Shown: positions 24,201 to 35,212 of the stretch, piece by piece
Layout: each line of letters opens with the position of its first letter
Numbering within the stretch: the first letter of the stretch is position 1
Source: Cyanidiococcus yangmingshanensis
Lineage: Eukaryota > Rhodophyta > Bangiophyceae > Cyanidiales > Cyanidiaceae
DNA: 64,000 bases
Assembly: GCA_013995675.1 (NCBI GenBank)
Contig: VWRR01000007.1
Location: forward strand, 248,001-312,000
Direction of reading: 5' to 3'
Notes under the pieces: model-generated
Database searches by the model: none
What the model was told of the DNA's origin: nothing
The model's input: only the letters and a program-made list of their open reading frames with translations
Position numbers and translations under genes: made by a program

Positions 24201-26695
24201 TGCTGGTCATCGTCCATGGTGTTGACCAGATTTGTTCGCTTGGCAAGCTGCAGGCAGTTTGGAAATCGTTCACGAGTGTGCCCCGATAGAGGGTTGCACA
24301 AAGCATGCCCTCAGTGCTGAACACCGTCGTAAGTTGATATCTGCTTTCTTTCTGGTCATCGTCTGCGCGACTGGCCAGTCGCAACACCGTGAGTCGGTAG
24401 TCACTGAGCCACAGCGAGATGTACGGATCCAGAATACTCGCTCCGATAATCGCCGCACCAGGCTCGAGCGTCACCAGCAAAACGTCATACTCTAGGACAA
24501 GATCAAGGCCACTGTCTAGCAGACGAACACCAGATCTATGCACTTGGGCAATGAGACGATGTTGATCGAGGTTCCCTGCCGCTATGGTGGCGGATGGGAG
24601 CATTACCTGACTATCTGCAGCCTGTTCGAATCCGTGGCGAACGTCAAGAATCACACTCGACTTGGCCAGGCTGAGCAGGAGGTACGCCTGCTCTTCGCTC
24701 CGATTCGGCTTTGATGGGTCATGGGCGAACAGCGACCAAACCCGTCGACAACCCGATGAAGGAATGCGCTGCCAATCACGGGTCTGAACATGGTATATAA
24801 AGCGCGCGAGAAAGCTTTCTCGACCATGTCCCGTACAACAGAGCAGTTCAGCTGGCATTTGAATGCCGCCACGTGACTCGAATTGTGGCGGAATCGCGAC
24901 CAGGTCGACAACAGGTCCTAGCTGAAATATGGTATCATGCTGGTGTAGCTCCAAATCAGGTTCCCGAGACGCAAACTTGCCGGAGACCGCATGCTCGCCA
25001 TGCGGGACACGTGTTCGTCGCTGCTGTGAAGGACTTGTTGCGACTCGGAAGAGGGCCGACGAACCCAGATGAGCGGCCACAAAGAGCAGGTCAGCACTCA
25101 GGAGCTTCACATCCACAGGCGCGGGGGCAGTTCGTGTCCCTCCTCTGATTTTCAGCGGCTCTAGCCGCAGCTGGGCCTCCATATCAGCCTGCAAGGCTAA
25201 CAAACACGTGCTTCCATCGGCGAGAACAAGCGCAAGACGACTGATCTGCAGCGGTGCCAGGCAAGCTCCCTGGAAATGCATAACTTGATTGGCTGATGTA
25301 CGCGCCACGTTTTTGTTGCCCCCATACAACGCACCCTGGTACGTTGCATCCGTCTAGCTCCATGAATACGTCCCCAAAATGGTTTCCACTTAGAGAGGCC
25401 GCCACTTGACCGTTACCTACGGATCCAGAAGAGCACATTCGCAGTCACGACAAGCAGACCTTGCTCCAATGCCTTGTCGAATTGAAAGGATGGCAAAGCT
25501 ACTACCTTTTCCGCATCATAGGGTAGACCCTGGACTCTCCAGGCTACGAGTGGCTCTTCGCCGGCAGCGCCAGCCGTCACTGGAGGTAAAATCACTGCTG
25601 CCAGTGCACAAGTGTTGCTGACTGCCTCGACGCGGCCAGCCCAGGTCGGTAGCTCCTCGTAGAGGACCACTAGCGTAGGCAGCGCCGTGCCCGGTAGGAA
25701 GCAACAGTCTAGAATACGACTGGGACCAATCAGAGGCTCGAATTCCACCAGATAGAAGAAAGCTTGCGTTGCTCATGGATACCTCGATCTTGTTCAGTAA
25801 TGATGCGTTTTCGGCCACGGAGCGGTGCTGCTGCTGCTGCTGTTGCTGTTGCTGCATCCCCAATGGTAACATCGGCAGTGCGCTCAGACCACGGTGCCGC
25901 TTCAGCCAAGCCATCCGTTTTTCCATCGCCCTCCTCAGAAGGCTCTAGTCGGTTCCAAGTGGGCGGCGAGAGTACATAAGCCCTGTGCCATGAGGGAATC
26001 ACGAGCGCTGCACAACGTCCTTCATGAAGCGCGCCTTCGCCATCCAATAACTTGCTATCGAGCAAGTAGAGAGAGGCATCGAAGGCGTCGACGCTGGCGA
26101 GAGGTCGCTCCTCGCCGTAGCCACCCCCGCGTCGCCACATACCATCGCCCACAATGAGGCCATTGTGGAGGATCACGTGCTCCAACGCTCTGTCAATCGC
26201 CAGGGTTGCATCTCGAATACCCTCCTCCTGGTGAACGTAGGCCCGTTCTTGTGCAAAACTATACACGGCACGAGCTACCCAGGTCGCCTGGGAGGCGCTA
26301 AACTCCACCACCATGGCGATCATGGCCACTTGGCCGGCGTTGCGCGTAACAGCACTACTACTGTAACCTCCTTCGAGTGCGACCAAGAGCCAATCTTTTC
26401 GGACGAGACGCTCGCCCTTGGATATCCAGACTGGCGACGGAAACCGTGCCAGAGATCCGATACGACCCGGAATCTCCGTCTGCGCGACCAGCGTCAAAAG
26501 TCCTCGCGCATCCTTACGATAGAGCTCCAGCCGATTGAGGTGAGCCAGCACAAGTTCCAGTGACTCTAACGCTGTCCCGTGTTCAATCGTGCTCGACGCC
26601 GTTGCCAGAGACTGCACCAGCTCCGGAGCGAATCGACCGGTTGCCGCAGCAACCACCCGTGACGCAGGCACCACCGTCTTGTGGATGAGGTCCAT
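21292..26695 (-). CDS. CPSF1: CPSF160, large subunit of the cleavage and polyadenylation specificity factor (composite over four +1 frame changes)
   Basis: CPSF160 is the beta-propeller scaffold of the mRNA polyadenylation specificity module that, with WDR33 and CPSF30, reads the poly(A) signal in the nucleus. The N-terminal part (ATG 26695, MDLIHKTVVPASRV) contains LELYRKDARGLLTLV, and the middle part PTLVVLYEELPTWAGRVEAV matches the family's LLILFEPNQTWPGRVAV region. The 1,345-codon C-terminal part holds the second and third propellers and ends with LDGDVLQLYGFLDTPRRKEI, equivalent to the helical C-terminus of human CPSF1. Length (about 1,790 residues) and order favour CPSF160 over the related SF3B3 and DDB1. 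Four frame changes, each +1, fall between 25.85 and 25.33 kb. The 5' frame is open upstream only to non-ATG codons. Confidence 0.85.
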
Positions 26696-27190
26696 TTCGA
26701 CTTTTGAGTCGACGATGATGCACGCTCGTTCGAGCGCCCAGGCAACGAACCTTGTAACAGGTGAAGCCAGTCGCTGCGTCTGCCACGCGGTGGTCGGCGC
26801 TTTCGGCACACGGTTTTCGTCCGCTTTTGAGCGTTCACGCGTCAGTTCGCTCGGTCGACGTCAAGTTCGTGGTCGCTTTGACGACTGAAGTTCATGGGTG
26901 GTCACAGGAAGCTCTTCGATGAACCGTGCTCTCAGAGTGGCGGACGGGATGGTGCGCTCTACTCGGACAAGAGGCGTTCTTGCAACGTTGGGGTGTTCGC
27001 GTCACCGCAGACGCTGCGCTCCAACCTAGTCGCGTTTGTTGCCAGCAGTGGCCTGCATCGACAACCCAACAAGCTTTCAGCTGAGGCGCTTCTTCCACTG
27101 ACGCAGTTGCTCAAGTTCCGACGGAACTTTTCGGGCAGTCGCTGCGAAAGCGAACAGCGGGCCCTCTGGAGCGTGTGACTGCTTCGGCGA
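26696..27190. other. Divergent spacer between CPSF160 and the DUF2358 gene
   Basis: This should hold both promoters and the unresolved 5' part of the DUF2358 gene. Frames open here on the plus strand (ATGs at 26894 and 26949) do not join the conserved domain without a frame change. Confidence 0.4.
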
Positions 27191-27901
27191 GTGAGGCAAC
27201 GGCTTCGTTCAAGCAACGCGGCACTGATCTCAGCCGCCAAACTGCGGAAAGAGTATCCGCGAATGTTTGACCCCAAGTACAGACCAGAGTGGGAAATTTA
27301 TGATGAAGGAATCGTTTTTGAAGATCCTTTGACTCGTTTGCGTGGTATGCAGGCGTACAGACGGAATATAGAATTCCTGCGCGAGTCTCCGGTTTTTGGT
27401 GAGGGCCAGTTGCTTCTCCATGACCTGGCAGTGCATGAACCGAACGTTGTGGTCACTCGCTGGACGCTCTCTCTTCGAGCCAAGTTTGTACCTTTCCAGC
27501 CGCTGGTGGTCTTCACAGGAACATCTACCTACGAATGGAGCGTAGAGCATGGTCGAATTGTGTCGCATGTCGACCGTTGGGACAGTATCTCGCGTCAAGC
27601 GTACTTTTCTCCAGAGGGTCTGCGTGATCTACTCGCACAACTCTTTTTCAGACCGTTTCAGGGTTTAGAAGGCACTGTTTTATATCGCTTTCGGGAATTT
27701 ATGATTGTACAGCTGCAAGAGGGCTCGGTGATCGCCCGACCTGTGTATCGTCGTCTCTCGACAAATGAACTAGAACGCGGTGTGGAACAGACGTTTGCCA
27801 TTCATGGATACCAAGTGACGGAGCACACACGAACCGATCGTCCGTCCGAAATGACTGAATGGTTGCACTTGCACAAAGTCGATGCATCGAGAAAGCCTTG
27901 A
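27191..27901 (+). CDS. DUF2358 (NTF2-like fold) protein, probably plastid; 5' end unresolved
   Basis: The conserved block YPRMFDPKYRPEWEIYDEGI, FEDPLTRLRGMQAYRRNIEF, ending HVDRWDS is characteristic of DUF2358 proteins, which have an NTF2/SnoaL-like fold and in plants are often plastid proteins of unknown function. The frame at 27191 begins with GTG and has a stop just upstream (27176), and the first in-frame ATG lies inside the domain. A coding-like stretch in the preceding frame (from about 27085, SLRKRTAGPLERVTASASE) would join by a +1 change between 27.18 and 27.24 kb and would supply the missing leader. About 100 residues beyond the domain are unassigned. Confidence 0.7.
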   Translation: MRQRLRSSNAALISAAKLRKEYPRMFDPKYRPEWEIYDEGIVFEDPLTRLRGMQAYRRNIEFLRESPVFGEGQLLLHDLAVHEPNVVVTRWTLSLRAKFVPFQPLVVFTGTSTYEWSVEHGRIVSHVDRWDSISRQAYFSPEGLRDLLAQLFFRPFQGLEGTVLYRFREFMIVQLQEGSVIARPVYRRLSTNELERGVEQTFAIHGYQVTEHTRTDRPSEMTEWLHLHKVDASRKP

Positions 27902-28111
27902 GCGATAAGAGACGAGGCGGCTGGTCGGTTGGCATGGTGCTTTTCGAGCATAGATGCAACCGAATGCATACTGCTGCCTGTCTCATCCAGTCCAACAGGG
28001 CGATGACCAAGAGCAGGGAAATGAGACTGCTGGTGAACTGCGACGACGCAACGACGATTCGTAATGGGACCTGCCCCTAGACTATAAACAAGCGTCGGGT
28101 TCCAAAATCCG

Positions 28112-28534
28112 GTGATTGACTCTGACGTGCTGCGCCGAACGTGGCTTTGGAACGGGGCAATGTTTGGAGACAGATTGACTTGGCGCTTGGGTGTTCGTTT
28201 TGGACGAAAGGATGCAAACAGTATCGTTGCGGCTTGCGTCGGAAGGATTCACGACTTTGCGTCTTGGTTTCAGAGAATGATAATGGTTTGCGGCCTTGTC
28301 CTGGTCGGATCGGATGTCTGAAAGGATTGCTTCCGAGTCGTCTAGGTTGTCGAATCAGGTTTGGCATGAACGGCACGAACAGCGCCGGTTTCTGTTTGGT
28401 CGAACGAGCGATAAGCAGGATGCTTTGATCCGAGACTCACGGTTCTTCCTGAGTGCAGTCAGAAGACGCGAAGGGTGCGGCAAGTGGACTATGAAGAGAT
28501 ACCTCAAACGCTACGCGACTCGCTGTCGAAGTAA
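28112..28534 (+). other. Possible small unidentified gene, frame-broken
   Basis: Coding-like segments follow in successive +1 frames: an ATG-led piece to 28321, a charged helical piece (RLSNQVWHERHEQRRFLFG, then LIRDSRFFLSAV), a short link (QSEDAKGAASG) and an end QVDYEEIPQTLRDSLSK before a stop at 28534. The composition suits a small helical protein. No family was recognised. Confidence 0.3.
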
Positions 28535-29606
28535 ATCTGAAAACGTCCGGCATGATCAAACGGCTTGCTGAAGAGGTGACTTGTTCAGTGCGCTCAGCCT
28601 CGAACTTTTTCAGAGGCTTTGAGGACGCTCCCGCTGTCGTTTTGCATAAAACATAGACATGGAATGCAATGATTGCAGTACTCAAGCGATCGAGTTGTCG
28701 CCTCCTTTCTCTACCTGACTGATAAAGGGATTTTAGCATCATCTTTGTGCATTTCATGGGGGTCGGATTGACGCACACCCCAAGCAGTACTGCATCACGG
28801 ACAGATCCTGGGACTGCGCTGGATGTACGAGATGCATCTTGTCGTATCTATTGACAAAACCAAGTTTGCCCGTCTGTAGAAGACTTTGGCCATTGTTCCT
28901 TTATGCTTCGCAGGGTGTCCGACACCTGTCTCGCGAAACTCTATTTCTTAAGGCACAGGGGCTCGATTCACATAGCGGAGGCACATTTTTGCCATATCTC
29001 TTGTGCTCGACAATATGTATTTGACATTGTTTCCATTAGACCCGCAGATTTCAGACTGTTGCAGCTTTCTACAAAATCTCTTTTTCCACGACTTTGATCG
29101 AATTGCCATGTCGAAAGCGCAACTTGGCCTTCCCTCTTGTTTGAATTATCGATGCGTCTATCACGCTATTGGAATACAAAACCTGATGATTGACCTGGAT
29201 TGTGCGCCACAATGGAACATTTACGTACAATGCGGATCCGAATTCACGACATCCGAAGCATCAGGGTTTACGAAAACTGGTCCCGACTATAACGTAGGCG
29301 GATGACTTGTCGCTCCCGAATCTTTATTCTGCAGGTTCCTGCTTTCGTGACGCGCTGCGCTCTACATCCAAACTGCCCATGCGCGCGACACTTCGATTTT
29401 ATTTTTAAAGGCGAACTCGTCAAACTTGCTCATCTGCGTAAGAGAAATCATCGATCTGATCATTCAGAACTTCAGTTGTGCGCGTCCCCGCTACCGCTGT
29501 TGCGCAGAGTGCGTCGTTAGCGCCCCTATCCGGAACACTGCATGCCACAATAGAAATATCCTGAACGATCTAATCACCGAGTACAAAAAACCGTAGATTA
29601 TACGTC

Positions 29607-29882
29607 ATGGAGGAGTCGATCTTGATTCCAAAGAACAAGGTCGATGACTCTCTCGTCTTCAGAGATAGACATCCCGAGCATCGCTGCGAGACTCGTCGAA
29701 GAGATACAAGGCATTGGCGTTGGCGACGAGATCGACGCACCGCGGGGGGGGGGGGGGCGTCGACCCCCGCCGCCGTCGCTATCGTCGTCGAGGGCATGGT
29801 GTTGGCTGCGCTCTCCACAAGTTCTCTCTTTACTGATTTTCAACATCGTGCTGCGTTTCTGGTTGGGTCACTACTTCTGTGA
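29607..29882 (+). other. Possible small gene interrupted by a 14-base G run
   Basis: The ATG at 29607 opens MEESILIPKNKVDD. Coding character then passes to the +1 frame (SEIDIPSIAARLVEEIQGIG), runs into the G tract and returns to the first frame (AVAIVVEGMVLAALSTSSL) before a stop at 29880-29882. Two helices flanking a Gly/Pro linker are implied. No family was recognised; a histone-fold-like small subunit is only a guess. Confidence 0.3.
29744..29757 (+). repeat. Homopolymer tract of 14 G
   Basis: Fourteen consecutive G flanked by CGC and CGTCG, the longest homopolymer seen in the window. Its length is likely to be wrong in any assembly, and it lies inside a small ORF whose frame depends on it. 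Confidence 0.95.
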
Positions 29883-30021
29883 CTGGAGAGGTAACCAGTT
29901 CAAGTCGAGTGCTTGAGAGATTTTTTGATAGAGACGAAAACGTTTTGTGCGCGGAGGCGTTTTGGTAGATCAGAGCAAGGTTGAAGCAACGCTCCACGTT
30001 GGCGCTTCGATTGCGTTCGTC

Positions 30022-31683
30022 ATGACTGCAACTGCGAGGCGCGCTATGTTTTTTGTTCCATCTGTACATCCCGTTGCACCTACTGGTTCGTTTTTGTCGC
30101 GATGTTCTGGGCGCGAAACTTCGACTGCTAAACGGACGTTCGTTGCGCGGAGACCTGTACGCTCAGGAACGTGTGCGCTGGGGAACCTTCGGGCGAACAG
30201 CTCGGTGGACACGGGTGCCAACAAGGGAGACGCCACCCGCGAAAGATCAGCGGATCAACCTTACAAGGTTTTGATCGCAAATCGCGGCGAAATTGCGGTT
30301 CGAGCGATTCGTACCTGCCAGGAGCTGGGCATTCGGACAGTGCAGATCTACTCGACAGCGGATGCAGACTCGTTGGCCGTGCGTCTCGCCGATGAGCGAA
30401 TCTGTATTGGACCTCCACTGGCTCGTGAATCGTATCTCAACATACCGACGATTATCTCCGCGTGCGAAGTCACGGGTGCTGATGCAGTGTATCCAGGATT
30501 TGGATTTCTAAGCGAGAACGCTCGGTTCGCTGACCTGTTGGAACGGCACGGTATCACGTTTATCGGACCTAGTGCACGCGCGATCTCGCTCATGGGCGAC
30601 AAGAGCACCGCGAAGACGACAATGCGACGCGCAGGTGTTCCAACGGTTCCTGGGTCAGAGGGTCTCCTGCGAGACCTGAATGATGCTCGGCAAGTTGCTG
30701 AGCAAATCAGCTATCCGGTGATGCTCAAGGCGACTGCTGGCGGTGGCGGTCGCGGCATACGCCTTGTACGATCGGTTGCAGAGCTCGAAAACGCCTTTAT
30801 TACCTGTCAGCAAGAAGCAAAAAGCGCCTTTGGGAATGACGCGCTCTACATGGAAAAGTTTATTGAATCACCCCGCCATGTGGAAATCCAAATCATCGGC
30901 GATAGCCACGGGAATGTGATTTATCTGGGAGAGCGCGACTGCTCTGTTCAGCGGCGAAACCAAAAGCTCCTGGAAGAGGCACCCTCACCGGCAGTAACAC
31001 CAGAGACTCGGAAGAAAATGGGTGAGGCTGCGTGCCGAGCTGCCCAAGCGATTGGCTACTGCGGTGCTGGCACTGTGGAATACATCATGGCCAGCAATGG
31101 TGACTTTTACTTTATGGAAATGAATACGCGTATTCAGGTAGAGCACCCCGTGACAGAGATGATCACTGGGCTTGATATTGTGGCACTGCAAATAGCCGTT
31201 GCACGCGGTGAGCCGCTCCCAATACATCAGGAGCAAGTTCAGTTGAATGGCTGGGCCATGGAGGCTCGAATCAATTGCGAGGATGTTTTGCAGGCGTTTC
31301 GCCCAATGCCTGGTCTGATAACTAACTTTTTGGCCCCAGGAGGCAACGGAGTCCGGTGGGATGGGTGCATCTATCCTGGATACAATGTTCCAGCTTTTTA
31401 TGACTCGATGCTGGGCAAACTCATCTGTTGGGGACCGACGCGGGATGCAGCGATCAGGAAACTGCGTCGAGCGCTCCGCGAGATGCAGATAGACGGTGTC
31501 CCGACCACGGTTCCGTTCCATCTCGCCCTGTTAGAGCACCCTGTATTCCAGGAGGGCAAAACAATTTACACGAACTTTATCGAACGCGAACGCATCATGG
31601 AGCAGCTGAAAGAGCGGGCGAAGGCTGCAAACGAGACGACAGAAAGACCCAAAGCTGCGACACTCGAAAAGGCAGCTGCATAA
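30022..31683 (+). CDS. accC: Biotin carboxylase subunit of plastid-type acetyl-CoA carboxylase
   Basis: This is the heteromeric ACC subunit that uses ATP and bicarbonate to carboxylate biotin on BCCP, the first step of fatty acid synthesis. Start ATG 30022 (MTATARRAMFFVPSVHP) gives a basic, Ser-rich leader of about 85 residues with the early MFFVP typical of red-algal plastid transit peptides; the earlier in-frame codon at 29947 is GTG. The mature part begins YKVLIANRGEIAVRAIRTCQ. It shows the biotin carboxylase N-terminal domain, ATP-grasp Gly-rich loop (KATAGGGGRGIRLV), ERDCSVQRRNQKLLEEAPSP, MNTRIQVEHPVTEMITGLD and the C-terminal domain (MEARINCED), ending without biotinyl or carboxyltransferase domains. 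The frame is unbroken. Confidence 0.95.
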   Translation: MTATARRAMFFVPSVHPVAPTGSFLSRCSGRETSTAKRTFVARRPVRSGTCALGNLRANSSVDTGANKGDATRERSADQPYKVLIANRGEIAVRAIRTCQELGIRTVQIYSTADADSLAVRLADERICIGPPLARESYLNIPTIISACEVTGADAVYPGFGFLSENARFADLLERHGITFIGPSARAISLMGDKSTAKTTMRRAGVPTVPGSEGLLRDLNDARQVAEQISYPVMLKATAGGGGRGIRLVRSVAELENAFITCQQEAKSAFGNDALYMEKFIESPRHVEIQIIGDSHGNVIYLGERDCSVQRRNQKLLEEAPSPAVTPETRKKMGEAACRAAQAIGYCGAGTVEYIMASNGDFYFMEMNTRIQVEHPVTEMITGLDIVALQIAVARGEPLPIHQEQVQLNGWAMEARINCEDVLQAFRPMPGLITNFLAPGGNGVRWDGCIYPGYNVPAFYDSMLGKLICWGPTRDAAIRKLRRALREMQIDGVPTTVPFHLALLEHPVFQEGKTIYTNFIERERIMEQLKERAKAANETTERPKAATLEKAAA

Positions 31684-32798
31684 GCATGCAAATCAACCAC
31701 ATGCTGGTCTCGAAAACGTGTCACAGTTCCACTCTCAGGTGACAAGGTTGAAACAAGAGATAAAAAATTTCGTATCTGGTATCGTGCAGACCCGAGAATG
31801 CTGCCCAGTCGCTCACTGGGCCGTGTTGCCACAGACAAGTTGGATCGAGGGCGTCTTTGTACAGTCTGCGTAGTGTGATGACGTGTCGGGTGAATTCAAG
31901 GTCTCGAGTCGAACTCATCATTACTGCTGTTGGCATTCGTCAGTTTCCGGGGTGCCGGGGGAAGCGCCTCGCTCTGGTAAACGCGTTGGCTCTGGCGATG
32001 CTTTGCTTCACTCGCTTTGAAAGGAGGAAGGAGACTCAGCATGGCACTGATTTTGAAAGCCCGGTGCTGGATTTGGATGGTGCTATTTCCTCCGAATGTA
32101 TCGTTCTTTCACCAGCTCATTGGCTTATGATTGAAAAGTGGCTCTGTTGAGTAGAGAAAACGCTGAGAACCTGACGAGTTTCAGGCTAGCGAGCGTACCC
32201 TTGATTGGGAACGCTCGTACGCAAACATGGCTGCCTTGAAACTCGTTCAGCGTCGTGTAACCGTTTCGAGCTCTCGATCAAATTATTGAAAAAGCGTCGT
32301 GAGAAGGATATCGGGTATGTTCACTGCCACCTGATGCGAACCTGTTTCTAACACAAGCGAGCACCGCTCGGAACTTGCGGAATACCAATGAACGCTATTG
32401 GCTGAGCGATTTCTCGACAAGGATCCGAAATTCGACCAAACGAGCATTCTGGGGCGTCAAGTCCCTGGTATGAGTTCAGAGCACTGCGTCAGTGTGCCTG
32501 ACTTGAGGTGATGGCGCTTGAGGATGTCCTCCTAGGACCTCACGCTCTTTCGGCATCGCAAGTTGCTGGGATCACCTCGATGCATCTACAGCACGGACGT
32601 GACAGGGATGCGGCCACCATTCCATAGAGGACAAGCGTCAACTCTGAAAGCGATATCAGATTTATGCTGACAAGTGTGCGCACTGTTCACGTTGGGCCCG
32701 CGGCATCCACTCAAGTCCGCTCATCAGTCGTCCTTGCACGTGTCACCCATGATCTACAACGAGCTCACGGGATGGGTCACCGCCCTTTCCGTTCCCAT
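31684..32798. other. Convergent intergenic region
   Basis: This lies between the 3' ends of the biotin carboxylase and BFN genes. Only short, overlapping ORFs are present; no RNA gene or repeat was recognised. Confidence 0.5.
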
Positions 32799-34130
32799 TT
32801 ACATCGCGGATTCTTCGGGGCCCTCTTCGCTATCCTTCGGCTGTTGTTGCTGTTGTTGTTGTTGCGTCTCATTCGATTCACCCGATTGCAGCCCCGTTAA
32901 ATTCGTTGGGTCTCGTGTTCCACCAGAAGAGATGTCCAAATCTGGTCTCCATTCGGAGGGTGCGTGAATTTGGGGATCGTGCTCCAACTTCCAAGCGATG
33001 ATTTCATCTCGAATGCGGGCTGCATCATCAAAGCGTTGGTCCTCGATCGCCTTGCGGATCTCCTCTCGCATGATGTCCAGGGGATAGAGCCGGCGCAGCT
33101 CATCTCGAATGCGTGCCGCTTCCAAGAAGTCCTCCCGCGCGATAGACTCCTTCAGCTCCCGCTCCAGCTTCTGCACAGCCTCAGTTTTGAAAGGTGAATG
33201 ATTCCGGAAAAAGGCCAGAATTGTCTTGCTGGACATGCCTGTTTGCGGTGGGTTCAGAATCGGGTCATCCGGGCTGATCACAGGCCGCGGGTCGAACAGG
33301 CTCCGCATTTTGCGCGAGCTATTACCAGCGCCAGTGCTACTGCGTTCCGACTCCTCTGGGCCGCTAGACCGAACGGCAAAATACTTCTCAATCGGGCTGC
33401 CTGAAGAAAAGAGGACCTGGCGTCGTACCCAGATGGGTACCTTGAAGCGTAACGAGAGCGCGATAGCATCCGATGGCCGACTATCAACGTTGACCTCTTG
33501 GAACGCTCCCTCGGCGCGTAGCCAGATACGCGCCACAAAGGAACCACCAAGGACGTGTGTAACCGCCACCCTTATGACTCGAATGCTGCAAGCCTCTAGG
33601 GCACTCTTGGCCAGATCGTGGGTACTCGGCCGTGACGGCTTTTGACCGGTGCGAGCGTTCTGAATCGCCTGCGCCTCAGTATCCCCGATAAACATGGGTA
33701 GCACATAGGACGGCGTCAGAAAGGGCTGCAGAATAAGCAGCCAGCAAGCACCGTGCTCGTTCAGTGCCAGCACCCGCGCCTCCATAAAATCTTTATCATA
33801 CTCGGGCAACCACTTGGGATCGTCAAAGTTTGGCGGGCGACTGGCCTCCTCGTGAGGTGCCGCCATGTACACACCGTTTCGTCGACATTGCTCTCCTGAA
33901 GCGAGCGCGTAGTCGTGGAGATACTCGCTTGAGCGAGGGCGAGGACGTGTTGCATCCCTCGGAACCAAACGGACGTCACGTCGAGGCCACAGTGTCCCGC
34001 GACGCACTCGCGTGCACGCGCCCGCACGAACAGCGGAAACCCTTCTGGTTGCCCAGGTTAAACCGCCTTCATATGCCAGACTGACTCGTGGGAAAGGTAA
34101 GCAGTTGAATGCGAAGTGTGGGACAAACAT
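32799..34130 (-). CDS. Bifunctional nuclease (BFN/DUF151) domain protein with UVR motifs, plastid-targeted
   Basis: ATG 34130 opens MFVPHFAFNCLPFPRV, a red-algal-style transit leader; an in-frame GTG four codons earlier is less likely. Residues about 115-250 form the BFN/DUF151 domain (EARVLALNEHGACWLLIL, LPMFIGDTEAQAIQ, VDSRPSDAIALSLRFKVPI). A C-terminal helical pair with two UVR-like repeats follows (ELKESIAREDFLEAARIRDE and IRKAIEDQRFDDAARIRDEI), then an acidic tail with a Gln8 tract. Plant BBD proteins share this BFN plus UVR order and have reported nuclease activity. The substrate and role here are unknown. Confidence 0.85.
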   Translation of the reverse strand: MFVPHFAFNCLPFPRVSLAYEGGLTWATRRVSAVRAGACTRVRRGTLWPRRDVRLVPRDATRPRPRSSEYLHDYALASGEQCRRNGVYMAAPHEEASRPPNFDDPKWLPEYDKDFMEARVLALNEHGACWLLILQPFLTPSYVLPMFIGDTEAQAIQNARTGQKPSRPSTHDLAKSALEACSIRVIRVAVTHVLGGSFVARIWLRAEGAFQEVNVDSRPSDAIALSLRFKVPIWVRRQVLFSSGSPIEKYFAVRSSGPEESERSSTGAGNSSRKMRSLFDPRPVISPDDPILNPPQTGMSSKTILAFFRNHSPFKTEAVQKLERELKESIAREDFLEAARIRDELRRLYPLDIMREEIRKAIEDQRFDDAARIRDEIIAWKLEHDPQIHAPSEWRPDLDISSGGTRDPTNLTGLQSGESNETQQQQQQQQPKDSEEGPEESAM

Positions 34131-35212
34131 GGCGCCGCGCACAAACGCAAAAACACAGAAACGAGACTATACGCAACGTAGCGAACGCAGGCCGCTAGGA
34201 CGTTGAGCGTACCTGACTCCCGCGCCAGTTGGAACGATCTCGGCAAATATCTCGCGTGGGCCGAATGCGTGTGCGTGCGTACAGATGCGTGTGCGTGCCT
34301 GAATGGGATGCGATCCGTTCAGCGGACAGCGCGCTCGAATATGTGGCTTTGAATTTGGGCCCATCGATTCATGTAGCGGGCTTCAAACACCTCACGTTGA
34401 TTCGATGAGACAGGTATGCTGCTCAACCAATGAGGTTCGTTTCCAGAGGCTGGTACGACTCTAGTCAAAGACGCATGATGGGCTTGGAACAAGAGGGAGC
34501 ACTTGGATCAGGTATTACAGCGTCCAAATGGAAGCGGTGGCCATCGATCGCCACAGGATCGTGCGCTTTTTGTCAGGAGCGCCAGAGGTACCCCTGAGCG
34601 TATCAGGAATCGTGACTGCGCTCAATGGAGCTCGGTGTATGTCGAGTGCCCGGTGCCTCTCAAGGCGAAGAAGATCCGTCATTCACACCGGAATCGAGCG
34701 GGAGTAGAATGCCAGCAACGTTGAGCGTGCACAACGTGCAGCATCAGCAGCCGGAGATCGATATGCAAACGATCATCAACACGATCTCGATCGCGAGAGC
34801 CCCGGACACCTGCCCCATCTGGCATGTCATGTGTGCGTATTCCGTTAGTCCTAGTTTCCATGGCGATCTTGAGCGCTCGCATGCAGCGACATTTGGATCA
34901 AATAGGGACCGGCAGGCACAAACCATCATCAATGATGTACGCCAGCGGGTTTTGTGTTCCATGGAGAGCCAGTCACGCGCAGCGCCGACAGCGACATTCC
35001 AGATGTCCATCATTGTGCAGGTTGTGAGCGCGCGCCATTTGTCTGCCCAACTCGTTCACGACAAGGCGTGCTCGTATGCGTGACGCTGCACTCGGTAAAC
35101 GAGTCCACCTCAAAACGACGGCTCGAATCCGAATCCATCTCGTCGACTGATTGGAAGTGTTCTTGAAAACGTAAAGCCAGAGACACTCGGTTCGATAACG
35201 GGTGCAAGTCCT
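34131..35212. other. Divergent spacer between the BFN and XRN2 genes
   Basis: This should contain both promoters. Repeated GTGTGCGTGC-type stretches occur near 34.27-34.3 kb. ORFs on both strands up to 150 codons show no recognisable domain. Confidence 0.45.

Larger units (their letters stand above)
27902..30021. other. Long intergenic region
   Basis: Two stretches with coding character are listed separately (28112-28534 and 29607-29882, both plus). From 28.55 to 29.6 kb the sequence is AT-richer with only short overlapping ORFs, and nothing is recognised there. Confidence 0.4.

Noticed and set aside
25180-25440. A short intron explaining the frame break at the CPSF160 junction
   Set aside because: GT..AG pairs exist, but none has the GTAAGT donor and CTAAC branch point of the two real introns, and +1 changes explain all four breaks equally.
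21292-26695. Assignment as SF3B3 or DDB1
   Set aside because: The middle block (PTLVVLYEELPTWAGRV) and the C-terminal LDGDVLQLYGFL pattern match CPSF160, and the length is too great for DDB1.
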